A stretch of DNA of 64,000 nt from an uncultured Elusimicrobiales bacterium (GCA_934667625.1 CAKUMH010000002.1:1-64000); one strand, 5' to 3'; positions 1 through 8,949 are shown, counted from the stretch's first letter. Translations and numbers: made by a program. The notes: generated by a model from the letters alone, not told the origin.

Positions 1-3000
1 AGCACAAATTTAATGCAGTGGCGGATCGTCGGATAATCCTTGAGCTGGATACCGTCTTGCTGGGCAATACCATAGTGCTCACGCAGGGCGGCAAAGAGTT
101 CGGCCTGTTTGACCGTATCAATGCCGAGGTCGGCTTCCATATCCAGGTCAATGTCCAACATGTCTTCGGGATAGCCCGTCTTTTCGCCTACCATTTTGAC
201 CACTTCTTTGGTCACGCTGGCTTCGTCCAGCGCCACGGCAGGAGCAGCCGCTACAGGCGCGGGCTGAGCTACAGGAGCCGGTGCAGCCGCCGGGGCCGTT
301 GCCTTGGTGTCGTGCGCGTGAACCGTGTTTACCTTGTCCACAAACGCTTGGGAACCTTCCATCACTAAGGAGGGCTTCACACCATGCTGGTAGTTGTCTT
401 TAATACGCAGGGTATTGTTGACGACTTCCAGCACCGGGGCTTGTTGGCCGGAAATTTGTTTGAGCCACGCGCTGTGCTTGGCTTCGTCGGCGATACGGGG
501 TTCGCCTTCCTGCCACATTTTTTCAAGTAAAGTCATACCGATTTGGGAACCGAAACCCGCCGCCAAACGCAAGGCGTATTTAAAGTTGTAATGTCCGCCT
601 TTGCTTAGCGTAATGCCTTCCAATTCGGGGTCGGCCTCTTTAAAGTTGGCGATCGGCGGCACGAGCCCCGTGTTGAGGCAGCGCACGGCGATAGCGTCTT
701 CCAATCCGGCACCCATGGAGTGGCCGGTGAAACCCTTGGTGTTGCTGACGATTACACTGCTGACGTCTTTGCCAAAGGTAGATTTAAGCGCATACGCTTC
801 CGCGCTGGCAGAACCGCCGCGGGCGGGCGTATAGGTTTCGTGCGAGATGAAAACGAGCTGCTTGGCAATGTCCGAACGGTTCAGGCCGTAATCCTGCTCC
901 GCGTGGGTGACCAAGCGGTTCATTACCTGTGCCACGTGGCCCACATCCAAGCGGGTGACGTGGAAACCGCTGTTGGCGATTTCGCTGGAGAGCAGTTTAG
1001 CCAACGGTTTCATGCCGCGTTTAGCCACTTCGGTTTCGTCTTCCACCACCAAGGAGACAGCCCCCATTCCCACAATCATGCCGTTGCGGCGGCGGTCAAA
1101 AGGCAAGGCGGCCTTGGTGACATCGGCTTCCGTGGTAGCTGCGCCGGAGGCTAGGAAGGCCGTCAAAATCCATTCGGACACATTATCGTTGGTGATATCG
1201 TCGGCACTGATGACAATGACGCGTTTGCAGCGGCCGAGCTTAATCCAGTCCTGCGCCACGGCAATGGCTTGCGCGGTGGAGGCACAGGCGGCGCTCATGG
1301 CCGTTGCCGGGCCGCGGGCGCGGATCCACTGGCAGAAATGGCAGTGGGCAATGATAATGGTTTTTAAGATAAACTCAGAGGTAAAGGCCTCGGGTTCAAT
1401 TTCTTTGTCTTTAAAGTTTTCCTGATACCAGGCTTCAATTTCGGCTTTGAGGGCCGGGTCGGAAATTTGAGAAATGAACTTATCGCAGAACGCGCGGACT
1501 TCTTTGGCGGTCTTGTTATTAAGCAGCCCGGCCACGCGTTTGGACAAATCGCCCATCATGCTGTTGGCCACCGGAAAGGCGGAGGTGAAGATCACACCCG
1601 TCTCGTCAATCATATCGGCCGGCAAACCCCAGCGATCCGGCAGGTAGCCGCCCGTGGAGGTGGGTTTGTAATAAAGCACCAAGGGGATGCCCGCGTCTTT
1701 CAGGGCCAAAATACCCGCGGCAATAGCCAGCTGGAAGCTGCGGTCCATAGAGCGGACCCATTTGGCGGGCAGACCGAATTCTTTTTCCAAATCAAACGCG
1801 CCGCCCTTGGCCGCCAGTTTAATGGCCTGCATCGGGGAGGTCAAGCGTTCAAAGCGGTGGTTGCCGTCTTTGGACTTGATGACAAATTCCACGTGCTTGT
1901 CAATTTGTTTTTGCTGAATTTCCGCGGAAACAGGTTCAATCATATTGCGGCCGGAGAGAATTTCGTCCAACACGCCTTCGCGGAAGATTTTGTCCCAGCT
2001 GCCGGGGCCGCCGGCGGCAATACCGCTGATGACCACGGATTTTTTGCCGTTGTTGGCAGCCGGCGCGGAAACGCGGCATGCGCAGGTGTTGGGCGTTTCG
2101 GCGGCACCGGCGGCTTTTTCAGCCGCGGTGGCGTTGCCGGTGACCCAGTTTACAAAAGCCGGGTTAAAGGTGTGGTTGTCGCCGTACATATCGGTTCCGG
2201 CCCAGTCCAAATGGATACCGGAAGAAATCAGGTTGGCGAACAAGTCGTTAAATTCCACAATGCCGCCCTTTTTGGGGTGGTTGGAGGCCAAGACCTTAAT
2301 GTCCTTTTTGTCGGACAAGGTGTTGGAGGCCAAGGCGGAAAGCACGCGTTTGGGGCCGCATTCCACAAACAGGCGCACGCCGGAATCGTACGTGGTTTGG
2401 AGCTGTTTAATCCATTCCACGGAGTGAGAAATCTGCGTGACCATTAAATCTTTGATCTTTTCGGGGTCGCTCGGATAGAATTCCGCCGTCACGTTGGTGG
2501 TAATCGGCATCGTGGGGGCGTGGAACGTCAGCGTATCCAAGAAGGCGCGGTACTGCGGCATAGCCGGGCGTACAATAGCGGAGTGGAAGGCATGGGACAC
2601 CGGGATTTGCACCGCCTGGATGCCCATATCGGTGAACATTTTAATTGCATCGTCCACGGATTTGCTGGCACCGGCAATGACGGTTTGGGTCGGGCAGTTT
2701 TTGTTGGCCACAGCCACATAGCCGTTAATGCGCACCAGTTCGGGCTCTACACGGTCCACCGGGGCCGCGATAGAGGCCATTTTGCCGTTGTCTTCTACCT
2801 TAATTTCGGACATTACCTTCCCGCGGGTGCAAACAGCCTTGAGGCCGTTTTCAAAATCAAAAATGCCGGCAGCCACGGCGGCGGCGTATTCGCCCAAGCT
2901 GTGGCCCATGACCACATCCGGCTTAATGCCGAACGAGGACAAGAGGCGCATCATGGCAATGTCTGCCGTAAGCACGGCGGGCTGCGTCATTTCGGTCTTT

Positions 3001-5027
3001 TTAATGGCGGCTTCGCGCACGGCAATTTGTTCTTTGGTTTCGCCGGGTTTGCTCCAGAGGGTATCGGTCAGGTTCTGTCCGATAATGTTTAAGAGCAGGC
3101 GGTCGGCCTCGTCAAAGGTATCCTGCACTACTTTATATTTGGAGGCCAAGTCCTTCATCATGTCCACATACTGGGAACCTTGGCCGGGGAACATAAAGCA
3201 CACTTTTGGTTTAATTTCAGACGGCATAAAGGGGTAAATGCCCTTCATGCGCAAGTACAAGGATTCCTGCGCCCACACATCCTGCGCGGCGGCAGTTTTT
3301 TTGAAGAATTCAATTTTTTCTTTGAGTTTTTCCGGGCTTTCTACGTTAATCGTCACCGCGAACTTGCCAGGCTTGGTCATATGGTTTTTGTAGGAAATGC
3401 TCGGCAGGTAGGTGGGATCAAAGGAAATGGAAAGAAGGGCTTTATCCAACACGTTAAAGAGTTCCTGCTTAGAGGCAGCGGAAAAGGTAAGCACATCGCT
3501 TTGGATCTTTTCGCCGGGAACGTGAAGGGTATAGGAATTACGGCTGGTCATAGTAGGTTTCTCCTGTACGGGGGTTGCAACGGTGTGGGTGGAAGTTTCT
3601 TCGGCCTTCTTTAACAGGCCGTCGTTCATCTCTTCCATAGCCACGTGAAAGTTCGTGCCGCCAAAGCCAAACGCAGATACGTTGGCGCGGCGCACTTTGT
3701 TCGTGTTCCACTCCTCCGCCTTGGTAATCACGCGGAAGGGGCAGGTGCTCCAATCCACAATGGGGTTGGGCGTTTCAAAATTGACAGAGGGCGGCAGTAC
3801 CTTATTATATAAGGCAAGCGAGGTTTTGATTAAAGAGGCAATGCCGGCCGCCGCTTTGGCATGGCCGATTTGGCTTTTAACACTGCCCAAACCAATGGTG
3901 CCGGGTTTAGCGTATGGGCCAAAGAGCTCGGTCAACGCGCCCAGTTCTACGGCGTCGCCCACGCGGGTGCCGGTGCCGTGCGCTTCCACCAGGCCGACTT
4001 CGGCCGGGGTGTAATCCAACTGTTCAAAGGTTTTTTCCACCGCCAGTTTTTGGCCCTTGGGGTTCGGGGCGGTAATGCCCTTGCCTTTTCCGTCGGAAGA
4101 GGCCCCAATGGCGCGGATGACGGCATAAATTTTGTTTCCGTCTTTGACGGCGTCGGAAAGGCGTTTTAAAATCACCATACCCGCCCCTTCGGCCATCACA
4201 AAGCCGTTGGCACGCGCATCAAACGGATAGGAGCCGGTTTCGGACAGGGCGCCGATTTTGCAGAACTTAATGTACGCGGAAGGAGACATCATTTGGTCCA
4301 CGCCGCCTGCAACGGCCATATCAAAGTTCCCCATGCGAAGCCCGTTCACCGCTTGGTCAATGGCGGCCAGTGACGTGGCACAGGCGGCATCTACGGCAAA
4401 GTTGGTGCCGTGCAAGTCAAACACGTTGGCCACGCGGCCCGGAATGACGTTGGCCAGTTCGCCCGGCATGGAGTCTTCGGTAATCGGGGTGAATTTTTCA
4501 CGCACGCCCGCGTCCATTTCGTCCAGCATTTTTTGTGCATCGGACGGCGCCAAGGATTTAAAAGCAGATGTGTTTTTGAGGATTTCATACAAGAACGGGC
4601 GGTTTAAACGCGTGTTGGACATTTCATTCTTCATGCCGCCCATAGAGTTACCGATAATCACCGCGGTGCGGTTGTGGTCAAACTCTTTTTTATCGTATCC
4701 GGCATCCTCCAGCGCCATGCGGGTGGTTTCTACAGCCAGGTGCTGTACGGTGTCCATCTGCTTGGCCACTTGCGGCGGAATGCGGTATTTAATGGAATTA
4801 AATTTGAAAGACTGCGGAATAAAGCCGCCGATTTTGGAGTAAAGCTTGTCTTCGGCTTTATGATCGGGACTGTAGAAAAGGTGGTAGTCCCAGTACGACG
4901 CGGGAATTTCGGTAATGCAGTATTTGCCTTCTTTAATGTTTGTCCAGTATTCGTCTTTGTTCAACGCACCGGGCATAATCGCCCCAATACCAACAATGGC
5001 GATAGGTTCAAGGTTTTTATTTTTCAT
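1..5027 (-). CDS. Type I fatty acid/polyketide synthase, KS-AT-KS-ACP (3' end outside window)
   Basis: At least 1675 codons are open with no stop before the left edge. I translated the frame by hand from the ATG at 5027, which follows AGGAGA by a normal distance. Domains in order: a ketosynthase (about 5-450) with DAACATSL (Cys216), EAHGTGT and a KSQIGH histidine; a malonyl-type acyltransferase with GHSLGEY (Ser710); a second, divergent ketosynthase (about 1030-1480) with SAACAST (Cys1248), SHETYTP and KGFTGHS; a Pro/Ala-rich linker; then an acyl carrier domain with DLGIDTVKQAEL, where Thr1638 sits at the usual phosphopantetheine serine. Such proteins build long or unusual acyl chains by iterative condensation. 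Reductive domains would be expected downstream but are not in the window. The product is unknown. KS-AT-KS order differs from PfaA, though I recall similar proteins elsewhere with the same Thr motif. Confidence 0.9.
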   Translation of the reverse strand, partial: MKNKNLEPIAIVGIGAIMPGALNKDEYWTNIKEGKYCITEIPASYWDYHLFYSPDHKAEDKLYSKIGGFIPQSFKFNSIKYRIPPQVAKQMDTVQHLAVETTRMALEDAGYDKKEFDHNRTAVIIGNSMGGMKNEMSNTRLNRPFLYEILKNTSAFKSLAPSDAQKMLDEMDAGVREKFTPITEDSMPGELANVIPGRVANVFDLHGTNFAVDAACATSLAAIDQAVNGLRMGNFDMAVAGGVDQMMSPSAYIKFCKIGALSETGSYPFDARANGFVMAEGAGMVILKRLSDAVKDGNKIYAVIRAIGASSDGKGKGITAPNPKGQKLAVEKTFEQLDYTPAEVGLVEAHGTGTRVGDAVELGALTELFGPYAKPGTIGLGSVKSQIGHAKAAAGIASLIKTSLALYNKVLPPSVNFETPNPIVDWSTCPFRVITKAEEWNTNKVRRANVSAFGFGGTNFHVAMEEMNDGLLKKAEETSTHTVATPVQEKPTMTSRNSYTLHVPGEKIQSDVLTFSAASKQELFNVLDKALLSISFDPTYLPSISYKNHMTKPGKFAVTINVESPEKLKEKIEFFKKTAAAQDVWAQESLYLRMKGIYPFMPSEIKPKVCFMFPGQGSQYVDMMKDLASKYKVVQDTFDEADRLLLNIIGQNLTDTLWSKPGETKEQIAVREAAIKKTEMTQPAVLTADIAMMRLLSSFGIKPDVVMGHSLGEYAAAVAAGIFDFENGLKAVCTRGKVMSEIKVEDNGKMASIAAPVDRVEPELVRINGYVAVANKNCPTQTVIAGASKSVDDAIKMFTDMGIQAVQIPVSHAFHSAIVRPAMPQYRAFLDTLTFHAPTMPITTNVTAEFYPSDPEKIKDLMVTQISHSVEWIKQLQTTYDSGVRLFVECGPKRVLSALASNTLSDKKDIKVLASNHPKKGGIVEFNDLFANLISSGIHLDWAGTDMYGDNHTFNPAFVNWVTGNATAAEKAAGAAETPNTCACRVSAPAANNGKKSVVISGIAAGGPGSWDKIFREGVLDEILSGRNMIEPVSAEIQQKQIDKHVEFVIKSKDGNHRFERLTSPMQAIKLAAKGGAFDLEKEFGLPAKWVRSMDRSFQLAIAAGILALKDAGIPLVLYYKPTSTGGYLPDRWGLPADMIDETGVIFTSAFPVANSMMGDLSKRVAGLLNNKTAKEVRAFCDKFISQISDPALKAEIEAWYQENFKDKEIEPEAFTSEFILKTIIIAHCHFCQWIRARGPATAMSAACASTAQAIAVAQDWIKLGRCKRVIVISADDITNDNVSEWILTAFLASGAATTEADVTKAALPFDRRRNGMIVGMGAVSLVVEDETEVAKRGMKPLAKLLSSEIANSGFHVTRLDVGHVAQVMNRLVTHAEQDYGLNRSDIAKQLVFISHETYTPARGGSASAEAYALKSTFGKDVSSVIVSNTKGFTGHSMGAGLEDAIAVRCLNTGLVPPIANFKEADPELEGITLSKGGHYNFKYALRLAAGFGSQIGMTLLEKMWQEGEPRIADEAKHSAWLKQISGQQAPVLEVVNNTLRIKDNYQHGVKPSLVMEGSQAFVDKVNTVHAHDTKATAPAAAPAPVAQPAPVAAAPAVALDEASVTKEVVKMVGEKTGYPEDMLDIDLDMEADLGIDTVKQAELFAALREHYGIAQQDGIQLKDYPTIRHCIKFV

Positions 5028-5137
5028 TTTGTCTCCTAACGTAAAATCCTCTTTCCTTGGCATACGTATATAGGTATATTTTAGGAAATTTAGAGAGGCA
5101 AAACAAATTTAGACACGATTTTTTTGCACAAAACCTT

Positions 5138-5160
5138 GACAAAACCTAATCCGTTTTGTC
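5138..5160. promoter_or_regulatory. Perfect inverted repeat, possible operator of the synthase gene
   Basis: GACAAAAC and GTTTTGTC form a perfect 8-base inverted repeat with a 7-base spacer, about 110 bases upstream of the synthase ATG. The size and symmetry suit a dimeric repressor site. No regulator gene lies next to it. Confidence 0.35.
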
Positions 5161-5310
5161 AGAATTTTGCACTTTTTTACACTTTTTTGATATGTTTCCG
5201 ACGGATCCGTCCGTTTTTTGGCAGTGTGCCAAACTGCAAATTTAAGGGTGAATTTGTTTTTAACAAGAACCACGAAAAGGTTTGGGGGCCAAAAAGCTGC
5301 GTATAAAATG

Positions 5311-5341
5311 CAAAACCACTGCTAAATTTGCAGTGGTTTTG
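5311..5341 (-). terminator. Hairpin after the coiled-coil membrane gene
   Basis: CAAAACCACTGC and GCAGTGGTTTTG pair over 12 bases around a 7-base loop. It lies 54 bases beyond the stop of the minus-strand gene at 5395. The T-run is weak, so termination is likely but not certain. Confidence 0.5.
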
Positions 5342-5394
5342 TGTAAAAAAGCAGTAAAAAAATTATTTTTTGCGCAAAAAATGTACAAAAAAAA

Positions 5395-5829
5395 TTACTT
5401 GGCGGGTTTGTCCTCCGCCACCTTCATGTGCTCCAATTCCTCAATCAGGCTGAGCAAAGTGGGCTGCAACTTGGTGACGTATTCCTGCTCAAAGGTGCTC
5501 AGGCGCTGTTCCAAGCGGGCCAGCTGTTTGGTGGATTCCGCATTGGATTTGTCATGCGCGGCTTTGAGTTCTTCCAGGTGATAGTGCAGTTCCTTGACCT
5601 GTTCCTTTAGGTCCGCCACATCCAAGGACGGCCCCTGCAGGGACTGCAAAATGGAGGCGCGCGGCTTGAAGGCCGGCGGCTGGGCCACGGTGACCACGGT
5701 TAAATCTTCCACCGGGGAGTCAAAATCCGTTTCGTGCGCCAAGGCGGCACGGTATTTGGCTGTAAACACAAACAGCAAAATGAAACAAACGGTAAAACCA
5801 ATGAGTTGTAAAATGACGGTCGTTTCCAT
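5395..5829 (-). CDS. Small membrane-anchored coiled-coil protein, unknown function
   Basis: A 144-residue protein with one amino-terminal membrane helix (about residues 5-24), a short polar linker, and a long heptad-rich region (about 75-140) rich in Leu, Glu and Lys that should form a coiled coil. No enzyme motif is visible. It lies downstream of a two-helix membrane peptide and the aspartokinase in the same direction, so it may share their transcript. The architecture suggests a structural or envelope-tethering role, but that is inference. I do not recognise a named family. Confidence 0.7.
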   Translation of the reverse strand: METTVILQLIGFTVCFILLFVFTAKYRAALAHETDFDSPVEDLTVVTVAQPPAFKPRASILQSLQGPSLDVADLKEQVKELHYHLEELKAAHDKSNAESTKQLARLEQRLSTFEQEYVTKLQPTLLSLIEELEHMKVAEDKPAK

Positions 5830-5871
5830 AGTCCTTATAATACCATATTTTGGCCCGTGTGTGGCACGGTG

Positions 5872-6045
5872 CTAGCGCGGTTTTACAATCAAAAAGCAGG
5901 CCGCAAAGGCGAAAGCGCCAAAAGCGGCATAGATGACCGCACGCCACAACGCCGCGGACGGCACTGGGCACAACCAGTAAAAGAGGCCGCACATCACAGC
6001 AAAAGAGAGCAGCCCAAAGGTGTTAAACTTAAAAGCAAGTTTCAT
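5872..6045 (-). CDS. 57-residue two-helix membrane protein
   Basis: A short frame begins at the ATG at 6045, preceded by AAGGAAG at good spacing. It encodes a Lys-rich start and two hydrophobic helices (about residues 9-26 and 33-51), and ends in KPR. It fits the space between the aspartokinase and the coiled-coil gene, and all three point the same way. Translation signal, position and hydrophobic pattern together support a real gene. No function can be assigned. Confidence 0.65.
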   Translation of the reverse strand: MKLAFKFNTFGLLSFAVMCGLFYWLCPVPSAALWRAVIYAAFGAFAFAACFLIVKPR

Positions 6046-6061
6046 AGTTCTTCCTTATATA

Positions 6062-6790
6062 TTATTTGATTACCGTGCCCGTTTGACCCGTTTGGTAGTG
6101 CACGATGCGGATCTCTACGCCCTTTTCTTTGGCGAGGCGGACGGCATCGGGGTGGAGCACACTGGCCCCGTTGAGGGCCAGCTTGTACATTTCGTCAAAG
6201 TCCAGCACCTCGTACTTTTGCGCTTGGACGTCTTTGTGCGGGTCGGCGGAGTAGACGCCGTCCACATCCTTGACCATTTCCACGTGGTCGGCCCCCAGCT
6301 GGGCGGCCAAAAAGACAGCGGATACATCACTCCCGCCGCGTTTTAAGGTGGTGATTTCTTTATTTTCGCCAATGCCCTGAAAGCCCGCCACTATCGGCAC
6401 GTTCCCGGCGGCAATTTCCCGCACCAGGCGGTCGCCCTTTAACTTTAAAATATCCGCGCCCGTATGGGTGCAGGTGGTGATGAGGCCGATTTGGCTGCCC
6501 GTCAGCGAAACGGACGGCACACCCATCGCACGCAAGGCAATAGACAACAGCGCCACGCTGACGCGTTCCCCGGTGGTGATTAGCATATCCAGTTCGCGCT
6601 TATCGGGGTTAGGCGTGATGCTAAAGGCGTGGTCCAACAGGACGTCGGTCAAATTGCCGTTGGCGGAGGCCACCACCACGGGGATGAATCCAGCCGTATA
6701 GCGGGCTTTAATTAAACCGGCCGCCATTAAAAGTTTCTGCTTGTTGGCCAGCGTGTTGCCGCCAAATTTCATAATGCAAATTTTGTGCAT
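6062..6790 (-). CDS. Aspartokinase catalytic domain without ACT domains
   Basis: A 242-residue amino-acid kinase that would phosphorylate aspartate at the head of the lysine/threonine/methionine pathway. Near the start is KFGGNT; then TTGERVS, KRGGSD, VDGVYSADP and GASVLHPDAV follow in the order expected for aspartokinase. Typical enzymes are 400 or more residues with two carboxy-terminal ACT domains for feedback control; here the protein stops after the catalytic domain. An extended -10 box at 6816-6824 lies downstream of a possible longer start at 6835, so the ATG at 6790 is preferred. A related amino-acid kinase specificity is possible. A free tandem-ACT protein is encoded at 11334. Confidence 0.8.
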   Translation of the reverse strand: MHKICIMKFGGNTLANKQKLLMAAGLIKARYTAGFIPVVVASANGNLTDVLLDHAFSITPNPDKRELDMLITTGERVSVALLSIALRAMGVPSVSLTGSQIGLITTCTHTGADILKLKGDRLVREIAAGNVPIVAGFQGIGENKEITTLKRGGSDVSAVFLAAQLGADHVEMVKDVDGVYSADPHKDVQAQKYEVLDFDEMYKLALNGASVLHPDAVRLAKEKGVEIRIVHYQTGQTGTVIK

Positions 6791-6815
6791 AGCCTGCGTC
6801 TGCTCCTTTATGCAC

Positions 6816-6824
6816 ATTATACCA
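6816..6824 (-). promoter_or_regulatory. Extended -10 promoter of the aspartokinase gene
   Basis: The minus strand reads TGGTATAAT, a perfect extended -10. Transcription would start near 6810, about 20 bases before the ATG at 6790. This rules out the upstream start at 6835. Confidence 0.65.
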
Positions 6825-6843
6825 AAGTAATGCATAAAACCGC

Positions 6844-6872
6844 TTTACCGCATACGTGTAAAGAAGTATGAT
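6844..6872 (+). promoter_or_regulatory. Promoter of the phosphoglycerate mutase gene
   Basis: TTTACC and TATGAT are 17 bases apart, just upstream of the CGGAGG ribosome site. It is divergent from the aspartokinase promoter. Confidence 0.45.
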
Positions 6873-6891
6873 GAGAGAAACGGAGGATTTT

Positions 6892-7638
6892 ATGAAAAGA
6901 TTAGTACTTTTAAGACATGGACAGAGCCAATGGAATTTGGAGAACCGCTTTACGGGTTGGACCGACGTGGACTTGACTCCGCAAGGCGTGCAGGAGGCAC
7001 TCAACGCGGGAAAATTGTTACAGGACGCCGGGTTTTATTTTGATGCGGCTTACACCTCTTACTTAAAGCGTGCCGTAAAGACACTCAACTGCGTGCTAGA
7101 CGTGCTCAACCAAGATTGGCTTCCCGTGGAAAAAACTTGGCGCTTGAATGAAAAACACTACGGTGCCTTGCAAGGCCTTAACAAAGCCGAAACCGCCAAA
7201 AAATACGGCGACGAACAAGTGAAACTGTGGCGGCGCAGTTATGATGTGCGCCCCCCCGCTTTGACCTTGGACGACCCGCGCGCCCCGCAAAACGACAAAC
7301 GCTATGCGGGCGTGGACCCAACGAATTTGCCGCTGACGGAAGCGCTGTGCGACACGGTGAACCGTATTCTGCCTTATTGGAACGAAGTGATTTTGCCGCA
7401 TTTAAAGACGGCGAATGAAATCATCGTGGCGGCGCACGGAAACAGCCTGCGCGGCATTGTAAAACACATTAAGAACATTTCGGACGCGGATATTATCGGA
7501 CTAAATCTGCCGACGGGCGTGCCGTATGTGTTTGAATTTACGGACGACCTAAAACTGCAAAAGGATTACTTTTTGGGCGACCCGGAAGAAATTAAAAAGA
7601 AAATGGCCGCCGTGGCCAACCAGGGCAAGGCAAAGTAA
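6892..7638 (+). CDS. gpmA: 2,3-bisphosphoglycerate-dependent phosphoglycerate mutase
   Basis: Interconverts 3- and 2-phosphoglycerate in glycolysis through a phosphohistidine intermediate. The 248-residue protein opens with LLRHGQSQWN (catalytic His9 in RHG) and continues with FTGWTDVDLT, TSYLKRA, WRLNEKHYGALQGLNK and the second histidine in AAHGNSLRG, all diagnostic of the dPGM family, at the family's usual length. The ATG at 6892 follows CGGAGG by a normal distance; an in-frame ATG at 6868 overlaps the -10 box and is rejected. Enolase, the next enzyme of the pathway, is encoded 11 kb away at 18127. Confidence 0.95.
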   Translation: MKRLVLLRHGQSQWNLENRFTGWTDVDLTPQGVQEALNAGKLLQDAGFYFDAAYTSYLKRAVKTLNCVLDVLNQDWLPVEKTWRLNEKHYGALQGLNKAETAKKYGDEQVKLWRRSYDVRPPALTLDDPRAPQNDKRYAGVDPTNLPLTEALCDTVNRILPYWNEVILPHLKTANEIIVAAHGNSLRGIVKHIKNISDADIIGLNLPTGVPYVFEFTDDLKLQKDYFLGDPEEIKKKMAAVANQGKAK

Positions 7639-7710
7639 AAGTTTTAAAGCCCCACCGGATGACAAAAGAATTCTTGGGTTGGATGGCCTGCAGAGTTACA
7701 CCGTTTTAAA

Positions 7711-7744
7711 GCTGGGACCCTGCGGGCCGACAGTTCAGCATGAC
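7711..7744. repeat. Dispersed palindromic repeat element, copy A
   Basis: Read on the minus strand it starts GTCATGCTGAACTG and continues CGGCCCGCAGGGTCCCAGC. This matches copy B at 12583 almost base for base over its second half and shares the GTCATnCTG start with copy C inside the pilin gene. A GGATGAC at 7657-7663 may mark the other end of a longer element. The 7639-7806 gap holds no gene. Confidence 0.6.
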
Positions 7745-7807
7745 CTAATGGGTAATCTCGTATAACAACCTGATGGGATAACGACACTTATTTGATAACG
7801 TAAAAGG

Positions 7808-7838
7808 CCCCACAGGGAAAATATCCGCTGCGGGGCCA
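7808..7838 (-). terminator. Terminator of the deformylase transcript
   Basis: GGCCCCGCAG pairs with CTGTGGGGCC (one mismatch). On the minus strand the stem is followed by TTTT. It lies just past the def stop codon. Confidence 0.7.
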
Positions 7839-7854
7839 ATTATTTACTCAAATT

Positions 7855-8379
7855 TTAGTTCCAGTTTTTGCGCAGCTTTTTAATAGCTTTTTTAAGCTCC
7901 GGCTTTAAGGCAGGTGGGACTAAATCAATAAACAGTTTGCCGTCCAAGTGGTCCACCTCGTGCTGGAAGGCCTTTGCCAGCAGACCGCGCGCTCTTTTTA
8001 CCTGTTCCACGCCGTGTTCGTCGGTATATTTAAGCGTAACGTCCGTCGCGCGCTTGACCTCCGCCCACAAGCCGGGAAGCGAAAGGCAGCCTTCCTCTTC
8101 CACCTTTTCCCCCCGCATGGAAAGAATCTCGGGATTGATGATGACGTAACGCTTTAAGGGAGCGTTTTCTTTGTCGGACTCGGGAATTAAAATAACGGCC
8201 AGGCGGTAATCCAGCCCGATTTGGTTGGCCGCCAACCCCACCCCGCGCACCGCTAAACACGTTTCTTCCATGTCTTTAAGCAGTTTGGGGAGAAGTGGCT
8301 CCAGAGTTTTAAAATCAACCGGTTTTAATTTTTGGCGCAGGATATCCTCGCCATATTTTATTACGCGCAGTATTGCCAT
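7855..8379 (-). CDS. def: Peptide deformylase
   Basis: Removes the formyl group from the initiator methionine of nascent proteins in the cytoplasm. The 174-residue protein has all three family motifs: GVGLAANQIG (about 46-55), EGCLSLPG with metal ligand Cys98, and QHEVDHLDG with His140, Glu141 and His144. There is no Shine-Dalgarno before the ATG; instead a TAAAAT -10 box (8386-8391) ends six bases before it, pointing to a leaderless message. It lies 26 bases after the PTS IIA gene in the same direction, so it may also be read from upstream. Confidence 0.95.
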   Translation of the reverse strand: MAILRVIKYGEDILRQKLKPVDFKTLEPLLPKLLKDMEETCLAVRGVGLAANQIGLDYRLAVILIPESDKENAPLKRYVIINPEILSMRGEKVEEEGCLSLPGLWAEVKRATDVTLKYTDEHGVEQVKRARGLLAKAFQHEVDHLDGKLFIDLVPPALKPELKKAIKKLRKNWN

Positions 8380-8385
8380 AAATCT

Positions 8386-8391
8386 ATTTTA
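8386..8391 (-). promoter_or_regulatory. -10 box placed for a leaderless def message
   Basis: TAAAAT on the minus strand, then six bases, then the ATG at 8379. No ribosome site is present. One of eight such arrangements in the window. Confidence 0.4.
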
Positions 8392-8405
8392 TCATATTGG
8401 GCGAA

Positions 8406-8873
8406 CTAGCGGGCCAGCAGGGCACGCACGGAAGCTTCATCCGGGCAGGAGGTGACTTGGTCCACCACCTCGGCTGTGAAGGTTTTGGCCAAGGCGGCCA
8501 ACAACTGCAAATGCTTGGGGAAAAATTCCGCCTTTGCCGGAGACAAGAACAAAAACATCACGCGCACGGGATGAGCCTTTCCGTCCGCAAGCGGCGTATG
8601 AAAAACCGCCATGGCCGCGGCAAAATCGTCCAGCTCCTCCACACGGGCATGCGGGATAGAGAGCCCTGTGTCCAGCGTGGTGCTAACGCCCTTTTCGCGC
8701 GCAAGCACTTGGGACGTAATATACGCCGGATCCAGCTGCGGGCGGCCTTGGCACAAACGGTGCACCAGCAAGCTGATGAGGCCCGCTTTGTCCGCCACGG
8801 AAGGATTTAAAAGAAGGCACCCCTTCTCAAGCAGGCGGAACGGATTTTGTTTTGTCTGTTCATGTACAGTCAT
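8406..8873 (-). CDS. PTS IIA (fructose/nitrogen type) domain protein
   Basis: A 155-residue single-domain protein resembling the phosphocarrier IIA of the fructose-mannitol PTS and PtsN. The phosphorylated histidine is recognisable in GLSIPHARVEE (His75), preceded by VLAREKGVSTTLDTG. No IIB or IIC domain is attached and no sugar permease is nearby, so a regulatory PtsN-like role is more likely than sugar uptake. An AAAGG ribosome site precedes the ATG. The deformylase gene follows after 26 bases. Confidence 0.85.
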   Translation of the reverse strand: MTVHEQTKQNPFRLLEKGCLLLNPSVADKAGLISLLVHRLCQGRPQLDPAYITSQVLAREKGVSTTLDTGLSIPHARVEELDDFAAAMAVFHTPLADGKAHPVRVMFLFLSPAKAEFFPKHLQLLAALAKTFTAEVVDQVTSCPDEASVRALLAR

Positions 8874-8949
8874 ACTGGAACCTTTATAGTAGCATAAAAA
8901 GCCCGCACTGGCAAGCCAAGGCCTGCTTTTATTCCCGCTCTAAAAAAGC

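Larger units (their letters stand above)
5028..5394. other. Intergenic region upstream of the synthase gene
   Basis: About 370 AT-rich bases between the start of the large synthase and the end of the coiled-coil membrane gene. No convincing gene is present. It holds an 8-base inverted repeat (5138-5160) and a perfect 12-base-pair hairpin (5311-5341), both listed separately. The synthase promoter must lie here, but I could not pick one convincing -35/-10 pair. Confidence 0.6.

Noticed and set aside
1467..2447. 326-codon plus-strand frame inside the megasynthase region
   Set aside because: The minus strand carries uninterrupted KS and AT domains with catalytic residues; the plus frame is Gly/Val/Phe-rich antisense.
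6791..6835. Longer start for the aspartokinase at 6835
   Set aside because: The only good promoter (extended -10 at 6816-6824) lies downstream of it, and no ribosome site precedes it.
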